Source of the DNA: Gambelia wislizenii
Taxonomy: Eukaryota > Chordata > Lepidosauria > Squamata > Crotaphytidae
Assembly: GCA_030847615.1 (NCBI GenBank)
Contig: JAUMIR010000002.1
Coordinates: 203,095,809-203,159,808, forward strand
Length of the DNA: 64,000 nucleotides
Reading direction: 5' to 3'
The position numbers and the translations under genes were made by a program. Of this stretch, positions 45,063-54,454 are shown piece by piece; the stretch's first letter is position 1; each line of letters opens with the position of its first letter. The notes under the pieces were generated by a model. The model saw nothing but the letters and a program-made list of their open reading frames with translations. It was not told where the DNA came from and made no database searches.

Positions 45063-46816
45063 TTCTCCCAGAACCCCTCTTCCAGGCTGCTTTCCCCTCA
45101 AGGGGGTATTTTGGAGGGGGATACTCCCCTCTCTCTTTCCTCTATTCTCTGGTGCATGCCACCGACAGAGAAAATGGCCTGCAAGGAGCAGTTACGGGGC
45201 ACAGTCAGCAGAGAGGGGAAAGGTAAGACCTCCCTTCCAAGTTGCATGGGTTCCCCCTACTGCAAATGTCCCCTTTACACTACAATGACTACAGCAAATA
45301 GGGCTCTGTCAACCCGTGCTTGCTAAATTGATGTATAATCACCCGTATTTCTTAAAATATTGCCCTAAGGACAAAATCTGTAAATAAGCTCTTTTAAAAA
45401 GTCCTAGGTCCCCTATGAGGCATAGTTTCCATTCCAGTGGAGAGACACAAGTCACCCTAGACTTCAAAGGCTGCAGGGCCAGCTGGGAGGATGGCCTCAG
45501 TGCAGTTCTGTACATGTCAAACTGAGTACTGAGGAAAATGGCCTTTTCCCAACCAAGCTGTTTTCCCAGCAGAAGGGGCTTTTACCTGCAGTTCTGCACA
45601 AGAGGAAATGACAGGCAACAAGCTCACTGTGGGCAGTGCTGTTTGTGCAACACTTCCCACAGCTGGCTGTACCTCTGCCACTCTGTGAAGAACAGGGCCG
45701 GTTTAAGGAATTTGCCCCCCCCATGGTTTGTTTTGGGGGCCCCCTATGTTTATCCCACTGTCCAGGAAAGCTATATACCAGACCCCCTCCCTATCAGCCA
45801 CTCTGCATTAAAAAAATAAATAAATTGCTGCTAAATTATTTTCAAGAGGTAAGAAGTACTTCAGAGGAAAGATATGCTCCTCTTTTAGCCAAGTTGCAGG
45901 AAGGGTGTGATGTTGTTCCTTCTGCAAACTGCAAACATGCCCCTTTATAAATAACTGGGCCCCTCTGCACCTTAATAATTATTGAAAGGCAAACACACAC
46001 ACACAAGTAGAATGAGGTTTTAGTGCCGTTTAGAAACCCAAGGCACCCACAGTACCCATAGCCACAAAGGGCCCCTGTTGTGCTTGTCTTTGGATTTCCT
46101 AGATATGTAATTGCCCAAGTTTTTATTAATGGCCACACTGCATGTAAGGCCACACGTTGACCAAATTATTAAATATTGCCAATTATTACTATAGATGTTA
46201 CTATAGATATGGGGCTGGGGGGTGTCAGAGTAGGTAACAAAACTGAATAACACATTGACTCATCATTAGATCAAGGGAAGTAATAGTGCCACTGTATTCT
46301 GCTTTGGTCAGACCTCACCTGGAATACTGTGTCCAGTTCTGGGCATCACAATTACAGAAGGATATTGAGAAGCTGGAATTTGTCCAGAGAAGGGTGACCA
46401 AGATGGTGGGAGGTCTGGAAGCCATTAGGCCCTATGAGGAGTGGCTTAGGGAGCTGGGCATGTTTAGTCTGGAGAAGAGAAGGTTGAGAGGGAACAGGAT
46501 TGCCATGTTTAAATATTTGAAGGGATGTCATACTGAGGATGGAGCAAGCTTGTTTTCTGCTGCTCAGGAGACCAGGACATGGATCAATGGGTTTAAACTA
46601 CAGGAAAAGAGATTCCAAATAAACCTTATTAGGAAGAACTTCCTGACAGTAAGAGCTGTTCGGAAGTGGAATACACTGCCCGGGAGTGAGGTGGAGTCTC
46701 CTTCTTTGGAGGTTTTTAAACAGAGGTTGGATGGCCATCTCTTGGAAATCATTTGATTGTGTATTCCTGTAGGGCAGGGGGTTGGACTGGATGGCTCTTG
46801 AGGTATCTTCCAACTA

Positions 46817-48716
46817 CAGTTGTCCCTCCACATTCGCGAACTTGACATTCGCGGTTTCGGTTATTCGCGGTTTTGGGAGGGCCCCCCCGGGCCCCCCCAA
46901 AACCGCAACACGGGGCCTCCAGAGGCCCCGTGAAAGACCTGGGGAGGGGTGGGGAGGCCTTCGCGGGACGCCCGGAGGCCCTCCGGAGGCCCTGCGAAGG
47001 CCTGGGGAGCGGTGCGAAGGCCTTCGCGGGACCCCCGGAGGCCCTCCGGAGGCCCCGCGAAGGCCTGGGGAGGGGTGGGGAGGCCTTCACGGGACCCCCG
47101 GAGGCCCTCCGGAGGCCCCGCGAAGTCCTGGGGAGGGGTGGGGAGGCCTTCGCGGGACCCCCGGAGGCCCTCCGGAGGCCCCGCGAAGGCCTGGGGAGAG
47201 GTGGGGAGGCCTTCGCGGGACCCCCGGAGGCCCTCCGGAGGCCCCGCGAGGGCCTGGGGAGGGGTGGGGAGGCCTTCGCGGGACCCCCAGAAGCCCTCCG
47301 GAGGCCCCACGAAGGCCTGGGGAGCGGTGCGAAGGCCTTCGCGGGACCCCCGGAGGCCCTCCGGAGGCCCCGCGAAGGCCTGGGGAGGGGTGGGGAGGCC
47401 TCCGTGGGACCCCCGGAGGCCCCGCGAAGGCCTGGGGAAGGAGGGAGGGAGGGCCGGGGAGACCTCCGCGGGGCCTAGCAAGGCCCCGCGAAGGCCTGGG
47501 CAGGGAGGGAGGGAGGGCTGGGGAGACCTCCGCGGGGCCTAGCAAGGCCCCGCGAAGGCCTGGGGAGGGAGGGAGGGAGGGCCAGGGAGGCCTCCGCGGG
47601 GCCTAGCAAGGCCCCGCGAAGGCCTGGGCAGGGAGGGAGGAAGGGCCGGGGAGACCTCCACGGGGCCTAGCAAGGCCCCGCGAAGGCCTGGGCAGGGAGG
47701 GAGGAAGGGCCGGGGAGGCCTCCGCGGGGCCTAGCAAGGCCCCGCGAAGGCCTGGGCAGGGAGGGAGGAAGGGCCGGGGAGGCCTCCGCGAAGGCCTGGG
47801 CAGGGAGGGAGGGAGGGCCGGGGAAGCCTCCGCGAAGGCCTGGGCAGGGAGGGAGGGAGGGCCGGGGAGGCCTCCGCGGGGCCTAGCAAGGCCCCGCGAA
47901 GGCCTGGGCAGGGAGGGAGGGAGGGCTGGGGAGACCTCCGCGGGGCCTAGCAAGGCCCCGCGAAGGCCTGGGGAGGGAGGGAGGGAGGGCCGGGGAGGCC
48001 TCCGCGGGGCCTAGCAAGGCCCCGCGAAGGCCTGGGCAGGGAGGGAGGAAGGGCCGGGGAGACCTCCGCGGGGCCTAGCAAGGCCCCGCGAAGGCCTGGG
48101 CAGGGAGGGAGGAAGGGCCGGGGAGGCCTCCGCGGGGCCTAGCAAGGCCCCGCGAAGGCCTGGGCAGGGAGGGAGGAAGGGCCGGGGAGACCTCCGCGGG
48201 GCCTAGCAAGGCCCCGCGAAGGCCTGGGCAGGGAGGGAGGAAGGGCCGGGGAGGCCTCCGCGGGGCCTAGCAAGGCCCCGCGAAGGCCTGGGCAGGGAGG
48301 GAGGAAGGGCCGGGGAGGCCTCCGCGGGGCCTAGCAAGGCCCCGCGAAGGCCTGGGCAGGGAGGGAGGAAAGGCCGGGGAGGCCTCCGCAGGGCCTAGCA
48401 AGGCCCCGCGAAGGCCTGGGGAGGGAGGGAGGGAGGGCTGGGGAGACCTCCGCAGGGCCTAGCAAGGCCCCGCGAAGGCCTGGGGAGGGAGGGAGGGAGG
48501 GAGGGAGGGAGGGCCGGGGAGACCTCCGCGGGGCCTAGTAAGGCCCCGCGAAGGCCTGGGGAGGGAGGGAGGGAGGGCCGGGGAGGCCTCCGCGGGGCCT
48601 AGCAAGGCCCCGCGAAGGCCTGGGCAGGGAGGGGGAGGGGTGTTTGTTATTCGCGGATTTTTCATATTCGCGGGGGTCTGCGGAACGGAACCCCCGCGAA
48701 TGTGAAGGGACGACTG
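46817..48716. mobile_element. Tigger-like MITE expanded by a GC-rich minisatellite, 1.9 kb
   Basis: The ends CAGTTGTCCCTCCACATTCG and GAATGTGAAGGGACGACTG are inverted, flanked by TA (46815-46816, 48717-48718). Only about 60-70 bases at each end are MITE; the rest is tandem array. It is the longest of the three array-bearing MITEs. Confidence 0.92.
46940..48640 (+). repeat. GC-rich minisatellite, two unit types (63 and 64 bp)
   Basis: The first third (to about 47415) repeats a 63-base unit containing GGACCCCCGGAGGCCCTCCG; the remainder repeats a 64-base unit containing GGGCAGGGAGGGAGGAAGGG and GGGGCCTAGCAAGGCCCCGC. Units share the CGCGAAGGCCTGGG border. The 63-base period is a multiple of three, so long open frames appear in several frames; they are not genes. 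The plus strand is rich in G runs that fit a G-quadruplex pattern, and CpG density is high. Confidence 0.92.
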
Positions 48717-49228
48717 TATATGATTCTATGATTAAGACAGGATGGAAGGGATGAGGAGGACAAAAATTAAGTAACCACAACATGACAGTGTTTTGCCACT
48801 GTAATAATTACATCTCCATGTGTGCAAGGAAAAAATGTTTCTGATTATCTGAACATATGTTAAATGAGAAATATAATCAAAATGCACTAACTGAGTCTGA
48901 TGCAATGAAAAGGTGCTGACATGGTAAGAGAAACTGAAACATTTACAGCCTTTACATAAAGACTATGATGTGTGAGAGTTCTGTGTTCATTTTTCAACTT
49001 TGCAAAACAGTTTAGAACATGTCCACTTCGTGCTACAATGCTATATAGTGCAGCTGATTTTGCTTTAGGTTTATGCTGCAAGTAACAATACATAAGGTAG
49101 CTCATGAAGCAAATTAGCCACTGGCTAATTGAGCAGAGGAACATACCACTTATGGAGGAATTATATCACCACTACTCAATGAATTTAGTGTCCTGAATAA
49201 ACACCCACAATTCATTTTTATTTTTGGA

Positions 49229-49287
49229 GTACATGCGATTGCCATAAGTCAAAAGGCAACTTGAAAGCACATGTGCACACATACAAA
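49229..49287 (+). mobile_element. SINE tail remnant
   Basis: GATTGCCATAAGTCAAAAGG followed by CAACTTGAAAGCACATGTG is the Bov-B-like 3' tail shared by the tRNA- and 5S-derived SINEs here. The head is missing. Confidence 0.55.
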
Positions 49288-50218
49288 TCTCAGTGAGTTT
49301 TCTCTCCCATCTCTCATTCTCTGTGTCTCAGAGAATGTACACTCTCTCTCTCTCTCTCTCTTTTTTTTTTCCTCCTCCCAGCTCATGCAGGGACCATCTC
49401 CAAACTACAGTATCAGTATTAGGCAGGCACCTTTTCAGTGCTCCCCCAACTTAGTCAGTACCAAGCCTCTCTCTGCAAAGAACACTGCAGGGAGAGAAGT
49501 CTAGCAGCCACTCAGTCTCTGACTCCAGCAACAAGTTAAATAACCACCCCAAAGTGCATGGCAGCCCCCCCCAGATACCCCCCCCCGTGGGTCCTCACAG
49601 CAACGCAGGGGCCCTCTCCAAAATACAGTCTCCAAATTCCAACTTAGTCAGTACCAAGAGCAAATCCCTCTCCTGCTCCAACAGCAGCCTCCAGCTCAGT
49701 GCTACTGCCACACCCCTGCCTGAGGAGGGAGTGGGGGGGCCCTGCAAAGCATGTCTCCTGGTTGTCTCCTTCATCAGACAAGGAGATAGGAGACAGCAGG
49801 AGGTTAGGAGGCCCCCCCCCCTTTGGCCCATTGACCTTGGGGCCCCCGCCAATGCAGATTTGGCAGACTGGTTAAACCGGCCCTGGTGAAGAAATGCTAT
49901 TTTGGCACACAGAAGAAATATTCACACATAGGACAATGGACCAATGAGAATGACAGAAAGGGTGGCTGTATAGTGCAAAGTTTCAGCTTCAACTAAAAAG
50001 GAGGGGGCTGGTTGGGAAAGGGCAAAATGCTGCAGCCATTACCTGAGGCACAAAAAACAATAATACTTTGTTAGGCTAGAAAAAGTACTGGCATTCAGCA
50101 GGGAGGAAGGGAACCCTTTTGATCCTCTGCTATCTGTAATGTACTTGCTAACAATATTGATATCTGCTACTAATCTGCATTGTAAGGCTGGCCAAAGTAT
50201 CCCTCTTTCATTTTCTTT

Positions 50219-50461
50219 GGACTTTTTCAAATGGTTGAAAAAACCCACGAGGAGGTCGGGAGAAGAACGGGGCTGTCCCGCTTACACAGCCCCGTTTCAG
50301 ACAACACAGTCCTCCTCCCAACCTCCTCCAGACCTTCCCCTGTGCTGCTGGAGCCTCTTTTTTTTTTGACAGAAAACCTCCAAAACGGGACTGTGTAAGC
50401 ACCACAGCCCTGTTCTTCTCCCAATTTCCTTGTGGGTTTTTTCAACTGTTTGAAAAAGTCC
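50219..50461. mobile_element. Foldback MITE, 243 bp
   Basis: The arms GGACTTTTTCAAATGGTTGA and TCAACTGTTTGAAAAAGTCC are inverted; inner CACAGCCCCGTTTC has a partner near the right arm. A perfect TTT triplet duplication flanks it (50216-50218, 50462-50464). The central part is partly deleted relative to 26581-26917. It ends close to the exon 7 donor. Confidence 0.85.
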
Positions 50462-50492
50462 TTTGTGTGAGTTTTGTTGATGAAATCTTTAC

Positions 50493-50649
50493 CTTATAGT
50501 CCATTTGCTCAGAACAGTTGAAGACATACACCATGATCCCTACTGCCCTGCCCAAGTCTTTGGTTGTCTCGGTCTTCCCTGTGCCAGCAGGGCCTGCGGG
50601 AGCACCTCCCATGATCAAGTGGAGAGACTGTGTCAAGGTGATATAGCAT
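50493..50649 (-). CDS. DNAH9: DNAH9 exon 7 of window (AAA1 P-loop)
   Basis: It encodes [20 protein letters not shown] followed by [17 protein letters not shown] and ends [17 protein letters not shown] is the AAA1 Walker A loop, the principal ATP hydrolysis site, with its Lys and Thr intact. It starts with one base of a split Arg codon and ends in phase 0. Acceptor TTTGCAG, donor GTAAAG. A foldback MITE (50219-50461) ends about 25 bases beyond the donor. Confidence 0.95.
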
Positions 50650-51281
50650 CTGCAAAACACACAAAGTATTGGGAAATGAAGAAGCATCAACACTTGTTTA
50701 CAACTCTGTGTATGTGTTTCTGTGACCTGTATTTACTTCCTGCTAGCATGCAGAGTTCACTTCCCCCCTTCTTTGCCCCAAGTAGTGTTAGTGTTTTACA
50801 ACCCTTTGTCACAAAAGCTAGAAGCCAGCAACATGAGGCAGACCAGCCTCAAGATCTCTTACACACACACCTGAGAGTCAGCTTTAAGGACTCTTGTATT
50901 CAAGTTAGGTAACTCTCTTCTATCTGTCTGCTTTTCTTATCCAAGATGTATTTTCTGCCATAATAAACATAAATTCTGCTTTATAACTTTACTGAGCATC
51001 CTGGATGTTTTATGTACTTTTATTTTTTAATTTTTTTAAAAAAATCAATGTCCTGTTTTGTACCAGAAGCTCATGAAGCACCGGGAGTCTGCTGCAATCT
51101 GCTTAATATAAATAGAAGTTTAGTTAAAATATCAGCAATCATTTCTCCTGTGTGTCAGTACTGAAGTTGGACAAGTTGGTCTGACAACCAGTCGAACTCA
51201 AAGTGACATCTGTTGTATCACTGAATGCCCTAAAATGCCTCTTGGCCAGGCTGAGAGTCTCCCAAGCTGTGCAGCTCATAC

Positions 51282-51442
51282 CGGTCAGTGAGTGGGGTGA
51301 TCACCAGGCGTGGAGTGTTGCCAAGATACTCATAGGAATATTGGAGCTGAGCATCACAGATGTTGGCATAGCAGTGCCTCTTTTCTTCATCCCATCGATG
51401 CCGAAGTTGGGACTGCCACGTAAAGGCCTGGGAGCTCTCCAC
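51282..51442 (-). CDS. DNAH9: DNAH9 exon 6 of window (linker to AAA1)
   Basis: It encodes 53 residues plus two bases, from [20 protein letters not shown] to [12 protein letters not shown]. The [19 protein letters not shown] stretch marks entry into AAA1, the main hydrolytic site of dynein. The split Arg codon (CG plus A) is completed in the next exon. Acceptor CAATAG, donor GTATGA. Confidence 0.92.
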
Positions 51443-51490
51443 CTATTGTCCAAATGTAAAAGCATTTTCTTCACATTGGAGAATAAACAC

Positions 51491-51670
51491 AGGAGATTTT
51501 CAGACGCATTTTCGGGTCTATATATTCCAAAACAGCTCCGTTGCTGCCGTGCGGCAGGGGAGCAGTTTTGGACGACGGCGTTCCTCTGCCGAACCCCTCC
51601 GTGTCACTTCCGTGACAGAATGGAAGAAGCAGTGTCATATTTCACTCACGGGCAACAATCGTGATAAGGA
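51491..51670. mobile_element. Single-arm relative of the foldback MITEs, filling a short intron
   Basis: It starts AGGAGATTTTCAGACGC like the copy at 14072, carries GGACGACGGCGTTCC and TTTCACTCACGG, then lacks the second arm. It may run to GATAAGGAAAATACC at the exon 5 donor, similar to GATAAGGGAAAGTCCC at 14311. The intron it occupies is only 234 bases. Confidence 0.55.
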
Positions 51671-51676
51671 AAATAC

Positions 51677-51808
51677 CTTAGCTGCAATCATTTTGGCAAT
51701 GACATCTCGAGCATGGACATCAATGGTACAGATAGTCATAATCTTCATTCTGTCTCCCGGGGATAAATTTCCAATGAGTAGTGTAATTAATGTGTTTAAC
51801 TGGTTAAT
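51677..51808 (-). CDS. DNAH9: DNAH9 exon 5 of window (end of linker)
   Basis: It encodes 44 residues from [20 protein letters not shown] to [16 protein letters not shown]. The TIDVHARDV motif is conserved in the linker just before the AAA ring. Phase 0 on both sides, acceptor TTCCTAG, donor GTATTT. The following intron is only 234 bases, and most of it (51491 to about 51670) is a foldback-related MITE arm that reaches the donor. Confidence 0.92.
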
Positions 51809-51884
51809 CTAGGAAAAGAAAGAAAGAAGACAAGGAAGGAGTAGTTTTTCTAACAATGAGATATAGGGATGTTCTTTACATGCA

Positions 51885-52122
51885 GAGCCAGGCAGTGTAA
51901 TGGTTTGAGTGTTGGACTAGAACTCTGGAGACCAGAGTTCAAATCCCTGCTCAGCCATGAAAACCCATTGGGTGACATTGGACAAGTCACACACTCTGGA
52001 CCCCAGAGGAAGACAGTAGCAAAGGAAATCCCCCTTTGAACAAATCTTGCCAAGAAAACCCCACGATAGGTTTACCTTAGAGTCTCTATACGTGAGAAAC
52101 GACTTGAAGGTACACAACAACT
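51885..52122 (+). mobile_element. tRNA-derived SINE with Bov-B-like tail
   Basis: GTGTAATGGTTTGAGTGTTG and GTTCAAATCCCTGC are the tRNA promoter boxes; GAGAAACGACTTGAAGGTAC and ACAACAA form the tail. An 11-bp duplication CTTTACATGCA flanks it (51874-51884, 52123-52133), so the insertion and its L1-type or Bov-B-type mobilisation are well supported. Confidence 0.9.
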
Positions 52123-52299
52123 TTACATGCATGTGCATGCCTATTCATGCACAAAGTGCCAGGAAATCACACTCAGGGCCAAGGCTAAGTTAACTCTAGG
52201 CAATGGCCAGCAAAAATAAAAGATTCCTTACTGCCTAGTAGAATAATCTGGTATTGCATTGAACAGAGACCAGTGCTTTGAACATAGAAAAAGATGTAC

Positions 52300-52407
52300 C
52301 TGTTTCTTATTGTAATCTTTAATTGCATTTTCATAGCCTTCTTCCAGTCGCGAAAAGGCAATGCCAACTTCTGTAGTCCACCATATTTGAGTACATGTTA
52401 AAGCAAT
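52300..52407 (-). CDS. DNAH9: DNAH9 exon 4 of window (linker)
   Basis: It encodes 36 residues, [20 protein letters not shown] followed by [16 protein letters not shown]. The [10 protein letters not shown] motif is a hallmark of the dynein linker. Phase 0 on both sides, acceptor GTTCCAG, donor GTACAT. It continues directly from the PAQ end of the preceding exon. Confidence 0.92.
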
Positions 52408-52588
52408 CTGGAACAACAGCAAAAGAGTTCTGTGAAATACTGAGCCTTGTGAAACACTAGAACCCTCCTTAGACATTGCAGTTTGACTCAAATGTGTAGC
52501 TATGGTAGGATGAGTTGATTAGATTAAAATAGTGAATGGACCATCTTTGCTGCTTTTGGCTCTGTTTGCTTGTCTGTCAGAAATGATA

Positions 52589-52821
52589 CAGTCAGCCCAT
52601 TGTATCCACAGGTTCTGTATCCACGGATTCAACCAACAATGACTCAAAAATATTTGGGGTGGGGGAATTCCAAAAAGCAAAGCTTGCTGTTTGCCATTTT
52701 ATATAAGGGACACTGTTCTACTACACCGCTGAATATAACAGGCCTTGAGCATCCACAGATTTTGGTATCCATGTGGCTGGGGGGCTGGAACCAAACCCCA
52801 GTGGATACTGAGGGACCACTG
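52589..52821. mobile_element. Tigger-like MITE, 233 bp
   Basis: The ends CAGTCAGCCCATTGTATCCA and GGATACTGAGGGACCACTG are inverted, flanked by TA (52587-52588, 52822-52823). CACGGATTCAACCAACAATG is close to the Tigger consensus as I remember it. No coding capacity. Confidence 0.9.
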
Positions 52822-52910
52822 TACTTCTTTCTCTTCCTCCCTCCTCTTTTATTTGCACCTGACTTGCTAAATAAATACAATTTCCATTGTGATTTATTTT
52901 CTCTGTTTAC

Positions 52911-53036
52911 CTGTGCAGGGTAATCAAATAGCCACTGCTCTCTTGGCTTTTCCTCATAAGTCACTACAGCTTCAGAAATTTCTTTGCGTAATGTGCTCTG
53001 CATTCTCTCCAGCAATCGGTTTAACCAAATCTCCAC
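52911..53036 (-). CDS. DNAH9: DNAH9 exon 3 of window (linker)
   Basis: It encodes 42 residues from VEIWLNRLLERMQSTLRKEI to EKPREQWLFDYPAQ. The REQWLFDYPAQ motif is strongly conserved in axonemal heavy-chain linkers. Phase 0 on both sides, acceptor TTCTAG, donor GTAAAC. A Tigger-like MITE (52589-52821) lies 90 bases downstream in the following intron. Confidence 0.92.
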
Positions 53037-53138
53037 CTAGAAGCAATGTTTCCATGTTCATATTGTATGCAGTGGTGCTTTACTGATGAACTTAGCCATA
53101 TAAATGTCAAAATTCTAGATCATGGAATTCTAGATCAT

Positions 53139-53410
53139 GGAGCCCTGGTGGCACAGTGGTTAAATGCCAGTACTGCAAGTCACCACGTTGCAAGTTCGAT
53201 TCCAGCGGGCTCCAAGGTTCACTCAGCCTTCCATCCTTTCGTAGGTCGGTAAAATAAGTACCCAGCTTGTGGGGGCAATTAGCTAACACACATTGGAAAC
53301 TGCTTAATGCAGTGTAGATGTGTAAATTGCTATTGCTTAAAACAATTTGTAAGCCGCTCTGATAGCCTTGTGGCTGAAGAGTGGGGTATAAATAAATAAA
53401 TAAATAAATA
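53139..53410 (+). mobile_element. Sauria-type SINE
   Basis: It begins GGAGCCCTGGTGGCACAGTG, has tRNA-like boxes (GGTTAAATGCC, GTTCGATTCCAGC), the GTAGGTCGGTAAAATAAGTA core, and ends in an AAAT-repeat tail. It is the sister of the minus-strand copy at 24789. Just upstream, ATTCTAGATCATGG occurs twice in tandem. Confidence 0.9.
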
Positions 53411-54301
53411 TCATGTTATTTCACAAAAGAAATGCACAGTTATTTTTAAATGGTTGCATGGAATAGAGATATCTCTTAAGCTATATTTTCTCTTGCAAAG
53501 ATGTTGCCTTTTTCTGGGGCTTAACTACAATGTTTTGTTGACTGGAAAACATTCTTCCCCATATATTCCCCATGAATCAGTCTCCCCTTACTCCTGAATT
53601 GCCAAGGAGGGGACTACAGCTCCAGTGATCAGTCCTCAGCTGACCTAGGCTTTTCAAGAACATGCATTTTGAAAGGCAGATTTGATGCAGTATCTAGTAA
53701 TGGCTAAGAATGTAGATATGGCTTTCACAGGGTACAATCAGTGCTGCAATGCACACACCCCCATCACGGCAGTTCATGCCATAACATACTTTATGAATAA
53801 AGAATCCTACAAGTTCTGGATGCCATGGTGCAATTTTTGTTGTCACTTCTTGTGGTGTGGCTTGTGGCAGGGTCAGTGGGCATTTTTTTTTTGGTAGTGA
53901 TGGTGCAAAAATGGGCTTTGAAGGCTGTTTGTCATACCTCACCTACAAAGATGACAGTAACTAATTCCTTTCTGATTATTTGTATTCAACATGTACTGCT
54001 CCTCAGGGAACAGAACCTGGCCTTGAGAGGAGCTTGTTCGGGACATGCTTAGAAACCCTTGGAAATGAGTGCAGGTAGATTTGCTCATGCCACTTTTAGG
54101 AAGCAGCAGGATTGGTGTGAAGTAGGGAAAGTATTAGGGACTACTGTTTCTGTAGTGAGTGTTTGAAATATGATTGTGCAAAGAGGCTCAGTGGCTACAT
54201 GCAATACCACAAGAAAAAAGAGGTGGATTTAGCAATCCCTTAGTAATTATGCAGATCAATTCATGAGATCAGCAGCAAATTTAAAATTGAATTCTACCAA
54301 C
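53411..54301. other. Intron sequence without recognised features
   Basis: I see no classified element or exon between the SINE and the donor of exon 2. Confidence 0.45.
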
Positions 54302-54454
54302 CTGTCCAAATAAGTCACATTCCTTGTCAAAATCAACATACTCATCTTCTTTGCTGTACATTCCCAAGCCAATCTTGAGAGGCTTCAAATTTGTATCTAA
54401 TTTGAATTTCAGCTTGGCCATACTATCAAATAGCTTGGACAAGTGGCGAGACAC
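54302..54454 (-). CDS. DNAH9: DNAH9 exon 2 of window (linker)
   Basis: It encodes 51 residues beginning VSRHLSKLFDSMAKLKF and ending EYVDFDKECDLFGQ, a linker segment typical of outer-arm heavy chains. Both borders are phase 0. The acceptor is CTTGAAG. The donor reads GTTGGT, weaker than the other donors in this gene, but the phase and the continuation into VEIWLNRLL support it. Confidence 0.9.

Larger units (their letters stand above)
46258..48733 (+). mobile_element. CR1 LINE 3' end, split by a MITE
   Basis: It encodes [20 protein letters not shown] and [20 protein letters not shown], the C-terminus of CR1 ORF2, in an open frame to 46756, then the 3' UTR. The 3' tail resumes after the MITE as TATGATTCTATGATT. 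It lies within the hAT element. Confidence 0.88.
45693..49885. mobile_element. hAT element, 4.2 kb, hosting nested insertions
   Basis: It begins CAGGGCCGGTTTAA and ends with the exact inverse TTAAACCGGCCCTG. Both sides carry the identical 8-bp sequence GTGAAGAA (45685-45692 and 49886-49893), the target duplication expected of hAT. About 2.5 kb of its length is a CR1 (46258-48733) that contains a MITE. I see no transposase, so it is non-autonomous. Two related blocks, both with CAACTTAGTCAGTACCAAG, lie at about 49376-49500 and 49593-49700, suggesting an internal duplication. Confidence 0.88.

Noticed and set aside
46782..47606. Long open frames on both strands (up to 274 codons) rich in Gly, Pro and Arg
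   Set aside because: They arise because the minisatellite period is 63 bases, a multiple of three, so stops are absent in several frames at once. No start context, domain or splice support.
46940..48640. Possible CRISPR-like array of regular repeats
   Set aside because: The units are contiguous with no unique spacers, lie inside a transposon, and the window is vertebrate.
51885..52122. tRNA gene
   Set aside because: The tRNA-like promoter boxes belong to a SINE with an 11-bp duplication and a Bov-B-like tail.
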